DNA of 7,390 nt, from contig CAZLOV010000124.1 in assembly GCA_964561235.1 (NCBI GenBank), positions 1 to 7,390 on the forward strand. The letters run 5' to 3'. Every line of letters starts with the position of its first letter. Within the stretch, counting starts at the first letter, position 1. The notes under the pieces are model-generated. The model was not told where the DNA came from and did not search any database. It saw only the letters and a program-made list of their open reading frames with translations. The translations under genes and the position numbers were made by a program. Of this stretch, positions 1 to 5,637 are shown piece after piece. The stretch comes from JBCBSP01 sp964561235. GTDB taxonomy: Bacteria; Pseudomonadota; Alphaproteobacteria; Caulobacterales; Maricaulaceae.

Positions 1-67
1 CTATAAACCCGCGGCGCTCCCATAAAAAGTGAGGGCGGCGCGGGGCTCAGGTCAGGAGGCGTCGCTG

Positions 68-1306
68 ATGCCGGAAATTGCGGGCGCAGCGCCGGTCGAG
101 ACCTCCGACCGACATGACCTTATGGACGCGCTACGAGGTTTCGCGCTCTTCGGCATCTTTCTCGCGAACATCCGCTCCTTCAGCGGCTGGGATTTCCTCA
201 GCACGGATCAACGGGTCGAACTCGCGGGCGATGGATACGCGCTGATAGATGTGCTTCATCTCGCTATCATCGACGGCAAGTTCTACACGCTGTTCGCGTT
301 TTTATTCGGGCTTGGGTTCGCCTTGCAGCTTGCCCGGCTTGAAGACCGCGGCGCAGCGGCAACACGTGTTTATCTGCGGCGCACGACGATCCTATTGGCG
401 ATCGGCGTGGTCCACATGTTTGTGTTCTGGCTAGGCGATATCCTCCTGCCTTACGCCTTGCTCGGTTTCGTGTTGCTCGCCGTACGGCGCTGGAGCGACC
501 AAAGACTTCTGATCGTTGCGGCTGCGGCTTTCGTTACGCCGCTATTGGGTTACGCGCTGTTCTGGCTGTTCGGTGTCAGTCCGAATCTCGGCATCTATCC
601 GATCGCCTTCTCGTTAATGCCAGCAGGCGCGCAAGACCCCATGGTCGACCTGCAGCTGACGGATTGGGGCGACCGGCTACAGGCCGCGTTTGCAGGTGGC
701 GTCTTACGGATCGGCTATCTGTTTGAAAGCTGGCGATTTCCTAAGCTGCTCGCAATCATGCTGCTTGGAATGTGGGCTGGAAGGCGGCTTATCCACGGCG
801 AACTGCTCGGCAATACGCGGCTGCTGGCGAGCGTTTTGCTCGTTGGCGGCGCCAGCGGCTTGATCGCAGGACCGATGCTTGCCCATCTCGGAGGCCTTGG
901 TTTCTATCAGCCGCATTCCGCTGAAGGATTCGCCGCGGTCGCAGCTTATACCTTCGCCGTGATCCCGCTGGGACTTGCCTATGCGGCCGCATTCGCTTTG
1001 CTCTGGCGGCATGCCGCCTCTGTCTTGTGCGTTCTTGCCGCCCCGGGCCGCATGGCGTTGACGAACTACCTTTTGCAAACGCTTGTCGGCCTCACGGTCT
1101 TTTATGGCGTCGGATTCGGTCTTGCGGGAACTGTTTCGATCCAGGCGCTGCTTGGCATCGCCGCCGGCGTGTACGCCGTGCAGACGATCCTCTCCAATCT
1201 CTGGCTCAGATTTTTCAATTACGGCCCGATGGAGTGGGCGTGGCGGGGCCTTACCTATGGCGAAGCGCCGAGGATGCTCCGGGCTGCGCCGGAACCAGTG
1301 AGCTAA
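68..1306 (+). CDS. DUF418 / YeiB-like multi-spanning inner-membrane protein
   Basis: I recognise a DUF418 family (YeiB-like) integral membrane protein of 412 residues; the biochemical role of the family is poorly defined, and membrane transport or envelope functions are only suggested. The N-terminus has the family signature around residues 20-34 (D-ALRGFALFGIFLANI), then KFYTLFAFLFGLGFA at 71-85. The C-terminal DUF418 domain begins near PGRMALTNYLLQT (from 326) and ends with the typical FNYGPMEWAWR block (383-393). Roughly nine or ten hydrophobic segments are visible. I chose ATG at 68 because AGGAGG lies at 54-59, 8 nt upstream; an in-frame GTG at 29 would add 13 residues but lacks a comparable site. 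The gene stands alone, with mobile-element debris starting 12 bp after its stop. Its base composition looks less GC-rich than the ribosomal genes to the right, so it may belong to the accessory region. The family call is firm, the function unknown. Confidence 0.88.
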   Translation: MPEIAGAAPVETSDRHDLMDALRGFALFGIFLANIRSFSGWDFLSTDQRVELAGDGYALIDVLHLAIIDGKFYTLFAFLFGLGFALQLARLEDRGAAATRVYLRRTTILLAIGVVHMFVFWLGDILLPYALLGFVLLAVRRWSDQRLLIVAAAAFVTPLLGYALFWLFGVSPNLGIYPIAFSLMPAGAQDPMVDLQLTDWGDRLQAAFAGGVLRIGYLFESWRFPKLLAIMLLGMWAGRRLIHGELLGNTRLLASVLLVGGASGLIAGPMLAHLGGLGFYQPHSAEGFAAVAAYTFAVIPLGLAYAAAFALLWRHAASVLCVLAAPGRMALTNYLLQTLVGLTVFYGVGFGLAGTVSIQALLGIAAGVYAVQTILSNLWLRFFNYGPMEWAWRGLTYGEAPRMLRAAPEPVS

Positions 1307-1318
1307 ACCCCGAGAGGG

Positions 1319-1331
1319 GGCGTTGTCAGAG
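1319..1331 (+). repeat. Outer terminal inverted repeat of the IS6-like remnant (decayed)
   Basis: GGCGTTGTCAGAG matches the first 13 bases of the 19-bp repeat at 1641 and 1763 except for one A-to-G change, then diverges. It lies in the expected place beyond the transposase stop codon, so I read it as the transposase-3'-side end of the IS. Confidence 0.65.
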
Positions 1332-1370
1332 TAACGCGCTCAAGTCTCAGCTTCCCCCACCCCATTGGCT

Positions 1371-1640
1371 CTAGGCGGCGAGGAGCCGCCACTCGGCCAG
1401 GGCGGCGGAGCGGTTCTCCTTGAAGTGGGTTCGGCGGTAGAGATGGCGTTCCTGGTTGAAGTGGTTGTAGACGCTGGAGTGGACGGCGGCGAAGAGCTGG
1501 AGACTTCGGCTGGTCCGGAATTGCGCCATCGCCGCTTCCCGTCTTCGCAGCGGGAGATGTGAGTTCTCTGCCCGGTTGTTCAGCCAGCGACCGGTCTCCT
1601 GGCGCTGTTTCATGCCGAGCTCCCGCAGAGCTGCGCCGTA
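1371..1640 (-). pseudogene. IS6-family transposase, C-terminal fragment
   Basis: Read on the minus strand, the last 89 residues resemble the C-terminus of IS6-family (IS26-like, alphaproteobacterial subgroup) DDE transposases. It starts YGAALRELGM, has NNRAENSH with the presumed third catalytic residue Glu at fragment residue 25, then LRRREAAMAQF, VYNHFNQERH and a terminal TAG at 1371-1373. Full-length members are about 230-240 residues, so some 60 percent is missing: the helix-turn-helix region and both upstream catalytic aspartates. Homology stops exactly at 1640, where the 141-bp element begins. The reading frame stays open to 1931, but the added residues do not look like transposase and run through the element and antisense to the recombinase fragment. 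The protein would be inactive. Confidence 0.8.
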
Positions 1641-1659
1641 GGCATTGTCAGAGGAAAAT
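1641..1659 (+). repeat. Left 19-bp terminal inverted repeat of the 141-bp element
   Basis: GGCATTGTCAGAGGAAAAT is an exact reverse complement of 1763-1781. It overlaps the point where the transposase reading frame loses homology. Confidence 0.85.
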
Positions 1660-1762
1660 CTGACGGCCGGAAACTCGACTTCGGGGAGCCCTCTCAAGAA
1701 CGCTAAGCGCCTGATTCCCGGTTCGCTGAGCCATTCGGATCGCGTTCCGAATTCAGTCCAGA

Positions 1763-1781
1763 ATTTTCCTCTGACAATGCC
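1763..1781 (-). repeat. Right 19-bp terminal inverted repeat of the 141-bp element
   Basis: ATTTTCCTCTGACAATGCC is the exact reverse complement of the left end. Its ACAATGCC supplies an in-frame ATG (1777-1779) directly before the recombinase fragment. The pairing extends imperfectly inward (ATCTG on one side, ATTCTG on the other). Confidence 0.85.
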
Positions 1782-1782
1782 G

Positions 1783-2232
1783 CGCATCCAGTTGAGCGAA
1801 ACCGGGCTCGCCGAGGCTCTAGGAAACAACGCCGAGACCCCGCTGGCGTTCCACGGTGACGCGCTTGCCTTCATCCGTCCGTTCACCCTGCGCCGGCGCG
1901 GCGTCGAGACCAAGATCATCACAGGCCGCACCGAGCGCGAACCCGATCAGACCCTCGTCCGCGCCCTCGCGCTGGCGCATCAATGGCTCGATGAAGTCCG
2001 CCGCGGAACCTCCATGGCCGCCATCGGCCGGCGTTATGGCTGGACCAACGGGATGGTGCGCCGACGCATCCGGTTCGCCCTGCTCTCGCCGAGGATCACC
2101 CTCGCGGTCCTGGAAGGCCGGCAGCCCGCTCACGTCACGATCGAGACGATCCGCAATTGCGACCTGCCGCTGGGCTGGGACGCCCAGGAACAGCTGCTGG
2201 GGTTCGCACCGGAGCCTGCGGGGACACCCTGA
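1783..2232 (+). pseudogene. Large serine recombinase, C-terminal fragment
   Basis: The 149 residues resemble the C-terminal tail of large serine recombinases (recombinase family proteins) common in alphaproteobacteria. RPFTLRRRGVETKIITG (fragment residues 32-48) is followed by a helix-turn-helix-like segment (ALALAHQWLDEV, SMAAIGRRYGWTNGMVRRRIRFALLSP, residues 61-103). The usual ending VLEGRQPAHVTIETI and LPLGWDAQEQLLGF (109-141) comes next. Such proteins normally exceed 500 residues and begin with the catalytic serine resolvase domain, which is absent along with the zinc-ribbon region. The fragment starts abruptly at the end of the 141-bp element. The frame is open upstream through that element from TTG 1645, and an ATG at 1777 could start a 151-residue product, but no ribosome binding site is evident. 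I take it as a remnant of an integrative element; a DNA-binding leftover product cannot be excluded. Confidence 0.75.
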
Positions 2233-2510
2233 TCAGGGAGGTCGAATTCCCTGTTCTGAGGCGTATCAGGGAATGTGTTTTCCCTGTTCCGCGCTTAGGG
2301 AAATCCTAGCCAAGCGCCTGTAAACGCGGCATTATCTCTGTCGAGATGATCGCTGAAATCCCCGAAATCGCAAAACTACCCTGTAAATACCCGCAGATCA
2401 GGGAAATCCGCTCTATGCGGACCGCGCTGGTTCGGGCATTGAGACAGGGCCGGAGAATCGCGCGAAATGGAGCAGGATCCGCGGGTCTCTGTTTTCGCTG
2501 ATCAGGGTAA
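2229..2510. repeat. Cluster of CTGATCAGGG / CAGGGAA motifs, some as inverted pairs
   Basis: The non-coding stretch between the recombinase stop and the tRNA holds repeated short motifs. CAGGGA (2234-2239) pairs with TCCCTG (2248-2253). CAGGGAA (2267-2273) pairs perfectly with TTCCCTG (2280-2286). AGGGAAATCC occurs at 2297-2306 and 2400-2409, and CTGATCAGGG at 2229-2238 and 2498-2507. I recall similar AGGGAA-rich tracts downstream of alphaproteobacterial large serine recombinases. They could be recombinase binding or crossover sites, but that is inference. From 2511 to 2572 I see only AT-rich sequence and no gene. Confidence 0.6.
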
Positions 2511-2572
2511 CACGCGGAACCACGCGGGAATACGCCGCGCGATCAAAATTTCTATTTATTTTCATGGGTTTG

Positions 2573-2662
<90 letters not shown>

Positions 2663-2674
2663 GCGGGGACGGGC

Positions 2675-2703
2675 GTCTTGCCCCGGATGAACCGCGAAAT
2701 CAA
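2675..2703 (-). promoter_or_regulatory. Possible promoter of the tRNA-Ser gene
   Basis: On the minus strand TTGATT (2698-2703) stands 17 nt from CAAGAC (2675-2680), which ends 12 nt before the mature tRNA 5' end. The -35 is good and the position is right, but the -10 is weak. Nothing better is seen between the tRNA and the divergent rplU promoter. Confidence 0.35.
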
Positions 2704-2727
2704 GGGCGGCGCGCGGCGGCGCGGCGA

Positions 2728-2757
2728 TTGACTCAAACCCCGCCTTGCGCCTATATC
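2728..2757 (+). promoter_or_regulatory. Predicted promoter of the rplU-rpmA operon
   Basis: TTGACT (2728-2733) and TATATC (2752-2757) are separated by 18 nt (17 nt if CTATAT is used), a close match to a vegetative sigma-70 promoter in otherwise GC-rich DNA. A start near 2764 would give a leader of about 140 nt before the rplU ATG. Confidence 0.65.
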
Positions 2758-2768
2758 GCGCGCTCCCG

Positions 2769-2805
2769 CAGCCCGCGCCGGTCGCCCGGCGGGGCTGTTT
2801 GTCTT
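2769..2805 (+). terminator. Terminator-like hairpin in the rplU leader (candidate attenuator)
   Basis: CAGCCC (2769-2774) pairs with GGGCTG (2792-2797) and CGCCGG (2776-2781) with CCGGCG (2786-2791). G2775 is bulged and the loop is TCGC. The 12-bp stem is followed directly by TTTGTCTT (2798-2805). The T-rich side is on the rplU strand, so it would act on rightward transcription. It starts about 5 nt after the predicted transcription start. It might attenuate the operon, block read-through from the island, or merely stabilise the mRNA 5' end. Confidence 0.5.
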
Positions 2806-2902
2806 CACAACGCCGCGCATCAGCACAGGCTGGCGCAAGAACGCGGCGAAGAAAAAGGTCGCTCCGGGCCATGTCCCGAGGGCGCGCGGAAAGGAAACGA
2901 CG

Positions 2903-3562
2903 ATGACCTACGCGGTGATCAAGACCGGCGGAAAGCAGTACCGTGTCGCGGAAGGCGACCGGCTCGTGATCGAGAAGCTCGAAGGCGAGGCCGGAGACGT
3001 CGTGGCGCTGGACCAGGTGCTGATGATCGGCGGCGACAGCCCGGTGGTGGGCAGCCCCCTCGTGGAGGGCGCCCAGGTGATGGCGGAGCTCCTCGAGATC
3101 CGCAAGGGCAAGAAGATCAAGGTCTTCAAGAAGCGCCGCCGCCAGAACTACCGCCGCACGAAGGGCCACCGCCAGTGGGAGGCGCTGATCTCCGTCTCCG
3201 AAATCGTCATGCCGGGCGCGAAGCCGAAGACCAAGGCGTCCGCCAAGCCCAAGCCGGCGGCCAAGACGGACGCGGCGGAGGCCGCTGAAGCAGCGCCGAA
3301 GACGGCCGCGCCGAAGGCTCCCGCGAAGGCGAAGGCGGATGCAGCGCCCGCGCCGGCGGCCGCCGACGATCTGACCGTGCTCAACGGCGTCGGCCCGGCG
3401 CTCGCCAAAAAGCTCAACGACGCCGGCGTCACGCGTTTCGCCCAGATCGCGGCCTGGACCGAGGCCGACATCGCCAAGCTGGAGGAGACCATCTCCGGCC
3501 TGGGCGTCAAGGCGGAGAAGGGCGGCTGGATCGCGGCGGCGAAAGAACAGTCGGGCTCGTAA
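2903..3562 (+). CDS. rplU: 50S ribosomal protein bL21 with C-terminal helix-hairpin-helix extension
   Basis: The first ~103 residues are bL21, a 50S protein that binds 23S rRNA. The start MTYAVIKTGGKQYRVAEGD, the basic KIKVFKKRRRQNYRRTKGHRQ segment (71-91) and the following ISVSEI are diagnostic. A usual bL21 ends near residue 103; this one has 219. Residues 105-154 form an Ala/Lys/Pro-rich linker of low complexity. Residues 156-216 form a small helix-hairpin-helix-like domain (DLTVLNGVGPALAKKLNDAG, then FAQIAAWTEADIAKLEE). It resembles domains seen elsewhere, for example at the C-terminus of some alphaproteobacterial NuoE proteins. Fusions of this kind are known in alphaproteobacteria, and the extra domain probably binds nucleic acid, but its role is unknown. 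ATG 2903 follows AAGGA at 2891-2895 by 7 nt. It is first gene of an operon with rpmA, 67 bp downstream. Confidence 0.96.
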   Translation: MTYAVIKTGGKQYRVAEGDRLVIEKLEGEAGDVVALDQVLMIGGDSPVVGSPLVEGAQVMAELLEIRKGKKIKVFKKRRRQNYRRTKGHRQWEALISVSEIVMPGAKPKTKASAKPKPAAKTDAAEAAEAAPKTAAPKAPAKAKADAAPAPAAADDLTVLNGVGPALAKKLNDAGVTRFAQIAAWTEADIAKLEETISGLGVKAEKGGWIAAAKEQSGS

Positions 3563-3629
3563 GCCTTTTCAGGTATAAGACGGATCAACCCGCGCGGGCT
3601 GACGCGCGAAGACGACGACGGAGAGCGAC

Positions 3630-3899
3630 ATGGCTCACAAGAAGGCAGGCGGTTCCTCGCGCAACGGCCGCGACAGCGAAGGCCGGCGCCTGGGCGTTAA
3701 GAAGTCCGGCGGGCAGCATGTGATCGCGGGCAACATCATCATCCGCCAGCGCGGCACGAAGTACTATCCCGGCGACAATGTCGGCATCGGCAAGGACCAC
3801 ACCCTGTTCGCCCTGACCGAGGGCAAGGTGGAGTTCCGCCGCAAGAAGAACGACCGCATGTACGTGTCGGTCGCGCCGCTCGCCGAAGCGGCGGAATAG
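3630..3899 (+). CDS. rpmA: 50S ribosomal protein bL27
   Basis: This 89-residue protein is bL27 at its usual length. The N-terminal tail MAHKKAGGSSRNGRDSEG reaches the peptidyl-transferase centre in the 50S subunit and helps place the tRNA acceptor end. The conserved core GQHVIAGNIIIRQRGTKYYPG (residues 28-48), then VGIGKDHTLFAL and VEFRRKKNDR, is intact. It starts with MAHKKAGG directly, so the N-terminal cleavage extension found in Firmicutes is absent. ATG 3630 follows GGAG at 3620-3623 by 6 nt. It is transcribed with rplU, as in most bacteria, and a terminator candidate lies 61 bp after its stop. Confidence 0.98.
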   Translation: MAHKKAGGSSRNGRDSEGRRLGVKKSGGQHVIAGNIIIRQRGTKYYPGDNVGIGKDHTLFALTEGKVEFRRKKNDRMYVSVAPLAEAAE

Positions 3900-3959
3900 G
3901 GCGGCGTTCGCGATCGCCCGAACCGGGCGGTCCCGCTTAGTCCTTCAGACGGATCAAGC

Positions 3960-3988
3960 GGAGACGGGTCGCCCGCCTCCCCTTTTCT
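3960..3988 (+). terminator. Intrinsic terminator candidate of the rplU-rpmA operon
   Basis: GGAG-A-CGGG (3960-3968) pairs with CCCG-C-CTCC (3972-3980), with one A-C mismatch and loop TCG, followed by CCTTTTCT. An additional hairpin without a T tract, CGCCCG-AAC-CGGGCG, lies at 3915-3929. Read-through into the next gene is still possible, because no clear new promoter is seen before 4030. Confidence 0.5.
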
Positions 3989-4029
3989 CATGGGCGCCCC
4001 GCCCCGGATCCGTCCGCCCGGAGGCCGTC

Positions 4030-4572
4030 ATGACCCCGCGCCAGCCCCCTTCGCCGGAACGCCGCGTCCGCCTCAGGCCCATGAGTCTGAGCGATGCGGG
4101 ATGGATCGCGCGCGAGAGCGCGCGCCCGGAGGTTCACCGCATGACCGGGCGGGTGCCCGCGCGCCAGCCTGCGCTCTCAGCGGAAGGCTTCGTGCTCATC
4201 ATGCAGGCGCGCGAGCGGGTCTCCGGCGACTGCGTGCGCGTGATCGAGCGCATCGCGGACGGCGAGCCGCTCGGCCTGATCGGCCTGCACCCGGCCGCCG
4301 GCGGCGCCCATGAGCTGGGCTACTGGCTTGCGCGCGACGCCTGGGGGCGCGGCTACGCGACCGAGGCGGGCGAGGCCATGCTGGAGGCCTTCGAGTCGAA
4401 AGGCGGCGGCGCGCTCGTCGCCGGGCACTATACCGACAATCCGGCCTCCGGCCGGGTGCTGGAGAAGCTCGGCTTTTCGCCCACGGGCGAAGCGCCGGAG
4501 CAATTCAGCCTCGGCCGCATGGCCAAAGCGCCCTGCCGCCGCATGGTCAGGCCCGGCGCCTCGGCGCTATAA
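4030..4572 (+). CDS. GNAT-family N-acetyltransferase (RimJ/RimL-like)
   Basis: A 180-residue GNAT acetyltransferase would transfer acetyl from acetyl-CoA to an amine, most likely a protein N-terminus or small molecule; the substrate is unknown. The start RVRLRPMSLSDAGWI (12-26) is typical of RimJ/RimL-type proteins. ELGYWLARDAWGRGYATEA (95-113) holds the acetyl-CoA pyrophosphate-binding motif (R/Q-x-x-G-x-G/A as WGRGYA). DNPASGRVLEKLGF (136-149) is the usual C-terminal motif B. ATG 4030 follows GGAGG (4020-4024) by 5 nt. A GNAT gene between rpmA and obg recurs in alphaproteobacteria, and the neighbours hint at a ribosomal-protein substrate, but that is inference. Its stop is 9 bp from the obg start, so the two are probably co-transcribed. 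Confidence 0.88.
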   Translation: MTPRQPPSPERRVRLRPMSLSDAGWIARESARPEVHRMTGRVPARQPALSAEGFVLIMQARERVSGDCVRVIERIADGEPLGLIGLHPAAGGAHELGYWLARDAWGRGYATEAGEAMLEAFESKGGGALVAGHYTDNPASGRVLEKLGFSPTGEAPEQFSLGRMAKAPCRRMVRPGASAL

Positions 4573-4581
4573 GGCGAAGCG

Positions 4582-5637
4582 ATGAAATTCCTCGACCAAG
4601 CCAAGGTTTATGTCGCCTCCGGACATGGCGGGCCGGGCTGCGTCTCGTTCCGGCGGGAGAAGTATGTCGAATACGGCGGGCCTGACGGCGGAGACGGCGG
4701 CAAGGGCGGCGACGTCTGGGTGGAGGCCGTCGACGGGCTCAACACGCTCATCGACTACCGCTTCAAGCAGCACTTCAAGGCGCGCCCGGGCGAGCACGGC
4801 GCCGGGCGCAACCGGACCGGCGCGGACGGCGCGGATTGCATTCTGAAAGTGCCCGCCGGCACGCAGGTGATGGACGAGGACAATGAGCGCGTGCTCGCCG
4901 ATCTGACGGAGGTCGGCCAGCGGGTCCTGCTTGCGCGCGGCGGACGCGGCGGCAAGGGCAACGCCCATTTCAAGACCTCCACCAATCAGGCCCCGCGCAA
5001 GCACCAGCCGGGCGAGGAAGGCGAGGACCGCTGGATCTGGCTGCGGCTGAAGCTGATTGCGGATGCGGGCCTTGTCGGCCTGCCCAATGCGGGCAAGTCG
5101 ACCTTCCTCGCCGCCGCCAGCCGCGCGCATCCCAAGATCGCCGCCTACCCCTTCACGACGCTGCATCCCAATCTCGGCGTGGTCGATCTCGGGGCGGGCT
5201 CGCGCTTCATCCTTGCCGACATTCCCGGCCTGATCGAGGGCGCGCATGAAGGCGCAGGGATCGGCGACCGCTTTCTTGGACATATCGAGCGCTGCGCAAC
5301 GCTCGTGCATCTGATTGACGCCACCCAGGACGACCCCGTGGAAGCCTGGCGCATCGTGCGCGGCGAGCTCGACGCCTACGGCCAGGGTCTTGCCGAGAAG
5401 CCGGAGATCCTCGCCCTCAACAAGATCGACGCCGTGGAGCCGGCGCGCCTTGATGAACTCGCCGCTGAGATCGAGGCGGCGTCGGGCAAGACGCCCGAGC
5501 GGATTTCCGGCGTCAGCGGGGAAGGCGTGCGCGCGCTGCTTGGCCGGATAAACGAGGCCGTGCTTGCGATGCGGCGCGCCGAAAAGGCCGAGGCCGAAGA
5601 CGCCGCCGGTGCGGGCGATGAGGGCTGGACGCCGTGA
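4582..5637 (+). CDS. obg: Obg/CgtA GTPase, 50S ribosome assembly
   Basis: This 351-residue protein is the essential Obg GTPase, which binds the immature 50S subunit and links ribosome maturation to GTP/ppGpp levels. The glycine-rich Obg fold occupies residues 1-159 (MKFLDQAKVYVASGHGGPGC; GGPDGGDGGKGGDVW; GGRGGKGNAHFKTSTNQAPR). The G domain follows: G1 GLPNAGKS (166-173), switch I FTTLHPN (191-197), G3 DIPGLIEGAHEGAGIG (213-228), G4 NKID (280-283) and G5 around SGVSGEG (309-315). The tail is short and acidic (EAEDAAGAGDEGW). All key motifs are intact. The AAGG possible ribosome binding site overlaps the GNAT stop codon, and the obg stop overlaps the proB start, so expression is coupled on both sides. 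It is also called obgE or cgtA. Confidence 0.98.
   Translation: MKFLDQAKVYVASGHGGPGCVSFRREKYVEYGGPDGGDGGKGGDVWVEAVDGLNTLIDYRFKQHFKARPGEHGAGRNRTGADGADCILKVPAGTQVMDEDNERVLADLTEVGQRVLLARGGRGGKGNAHFKTSTNQAPRKHQPGEEGEDRWIWLRLKLIADAGLVGLPNAGKSTFLAAASRAHPKIAAYPFTTLHPNLGVVDLGAGSRFILADIPGLIEGAHEGAGIGDRFLGHIERCATLVHLIDATQDDPVEAWRIVRGELDAYGQGLAEKPEILALNKIDAVEPARLDELAAEIEAASGKTPERISGVSGEGVRALLGRINEAVLAMRRAEKAEAEDAAGAGDEGWTP

Larger units (their letters stand above)
1319..1781. mobile_element. Composite IS remnant: IS6-family 3' part plus 141-bp MITE-like element
   Basis: The segment is bounded by related inverted ends: GGCGTTGTCAGAG at 1319-1331 and CTCTGACAATGCC at 1769-1781 (12 of 13 match when reverse-complemented). 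Inside are the C-terminal part of an IS6-type transposase on the minus strand and a smaller element with its own perfect terminal repeats (1641-1781). The transposase stop sits about 52 bp from the 1319 end, a normal distance for such elements. At 463 bp it is much shorter than a complete IS6-family element (about 0.8 kb). The 8-bp flanks (CGAGAGGG left, GCGCATCC right) are not a target duplication. This fits adjacent deletion or recombination, not one clean insertion. It cannot move by its own transposase. Confidence 0.7.
1641..1781. mobile_element. 141-bp MITE-like non-autonomous element
   Basis: It is bounded by perfect 19-bp inverted repeats and carries no recognisable gene; the inside is open in more than one frame but resembles no protein I know. 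Its ends share the GGC-TTGTCAGAG core with the outer IS end at 1319, so an IS6-like transposase could have mobilised it. It has IS6 transposase on its left and recombinase sequence on its right. The 8-bp flanks (GCGCCGTA and GCGCATCC) share only GCGC, so there is no clear target duplication. It could instead be a deletion derivative of a full IS with both ends kept. Confidence 0.65.

Noticed and set aside
29..67. GTG 29 as start of the DUF418 protein
   Set aside because: The ribosome binding site at 54-59 is placed for ATG 68, and the 13 extra residues are not part of the family.
1308..1337. Terminator after the DUF418 gene
   Set aside because: CCCC-GAGA-GGGG (1308-1319) and GCGTT/AACGC (1320-1337) are short stems with no following T tract.
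1645..1782. Recombinase ORF starting at TTG 1645
   Set aside because: The first 45 codons lie inside the MITE-like element and do not resemble recombinase; recombinase similarity begins only at the element's end.
1371..1931. One 186-residue minus-strand protein
   Set aside because: Only the part from 1640 down to 1371 resembles a transposase; the rest is the 141-bp element plus antisense of the recombinase fragment, joined by chance in frame.
3990..4313. ORF of 107 codons starting before the GNAT gene
   Set aside because: Arg/Pro/Ala-rich out-of-frame reading of the GNAT gene; the real start has a good GGAGG site at 4020-4024.
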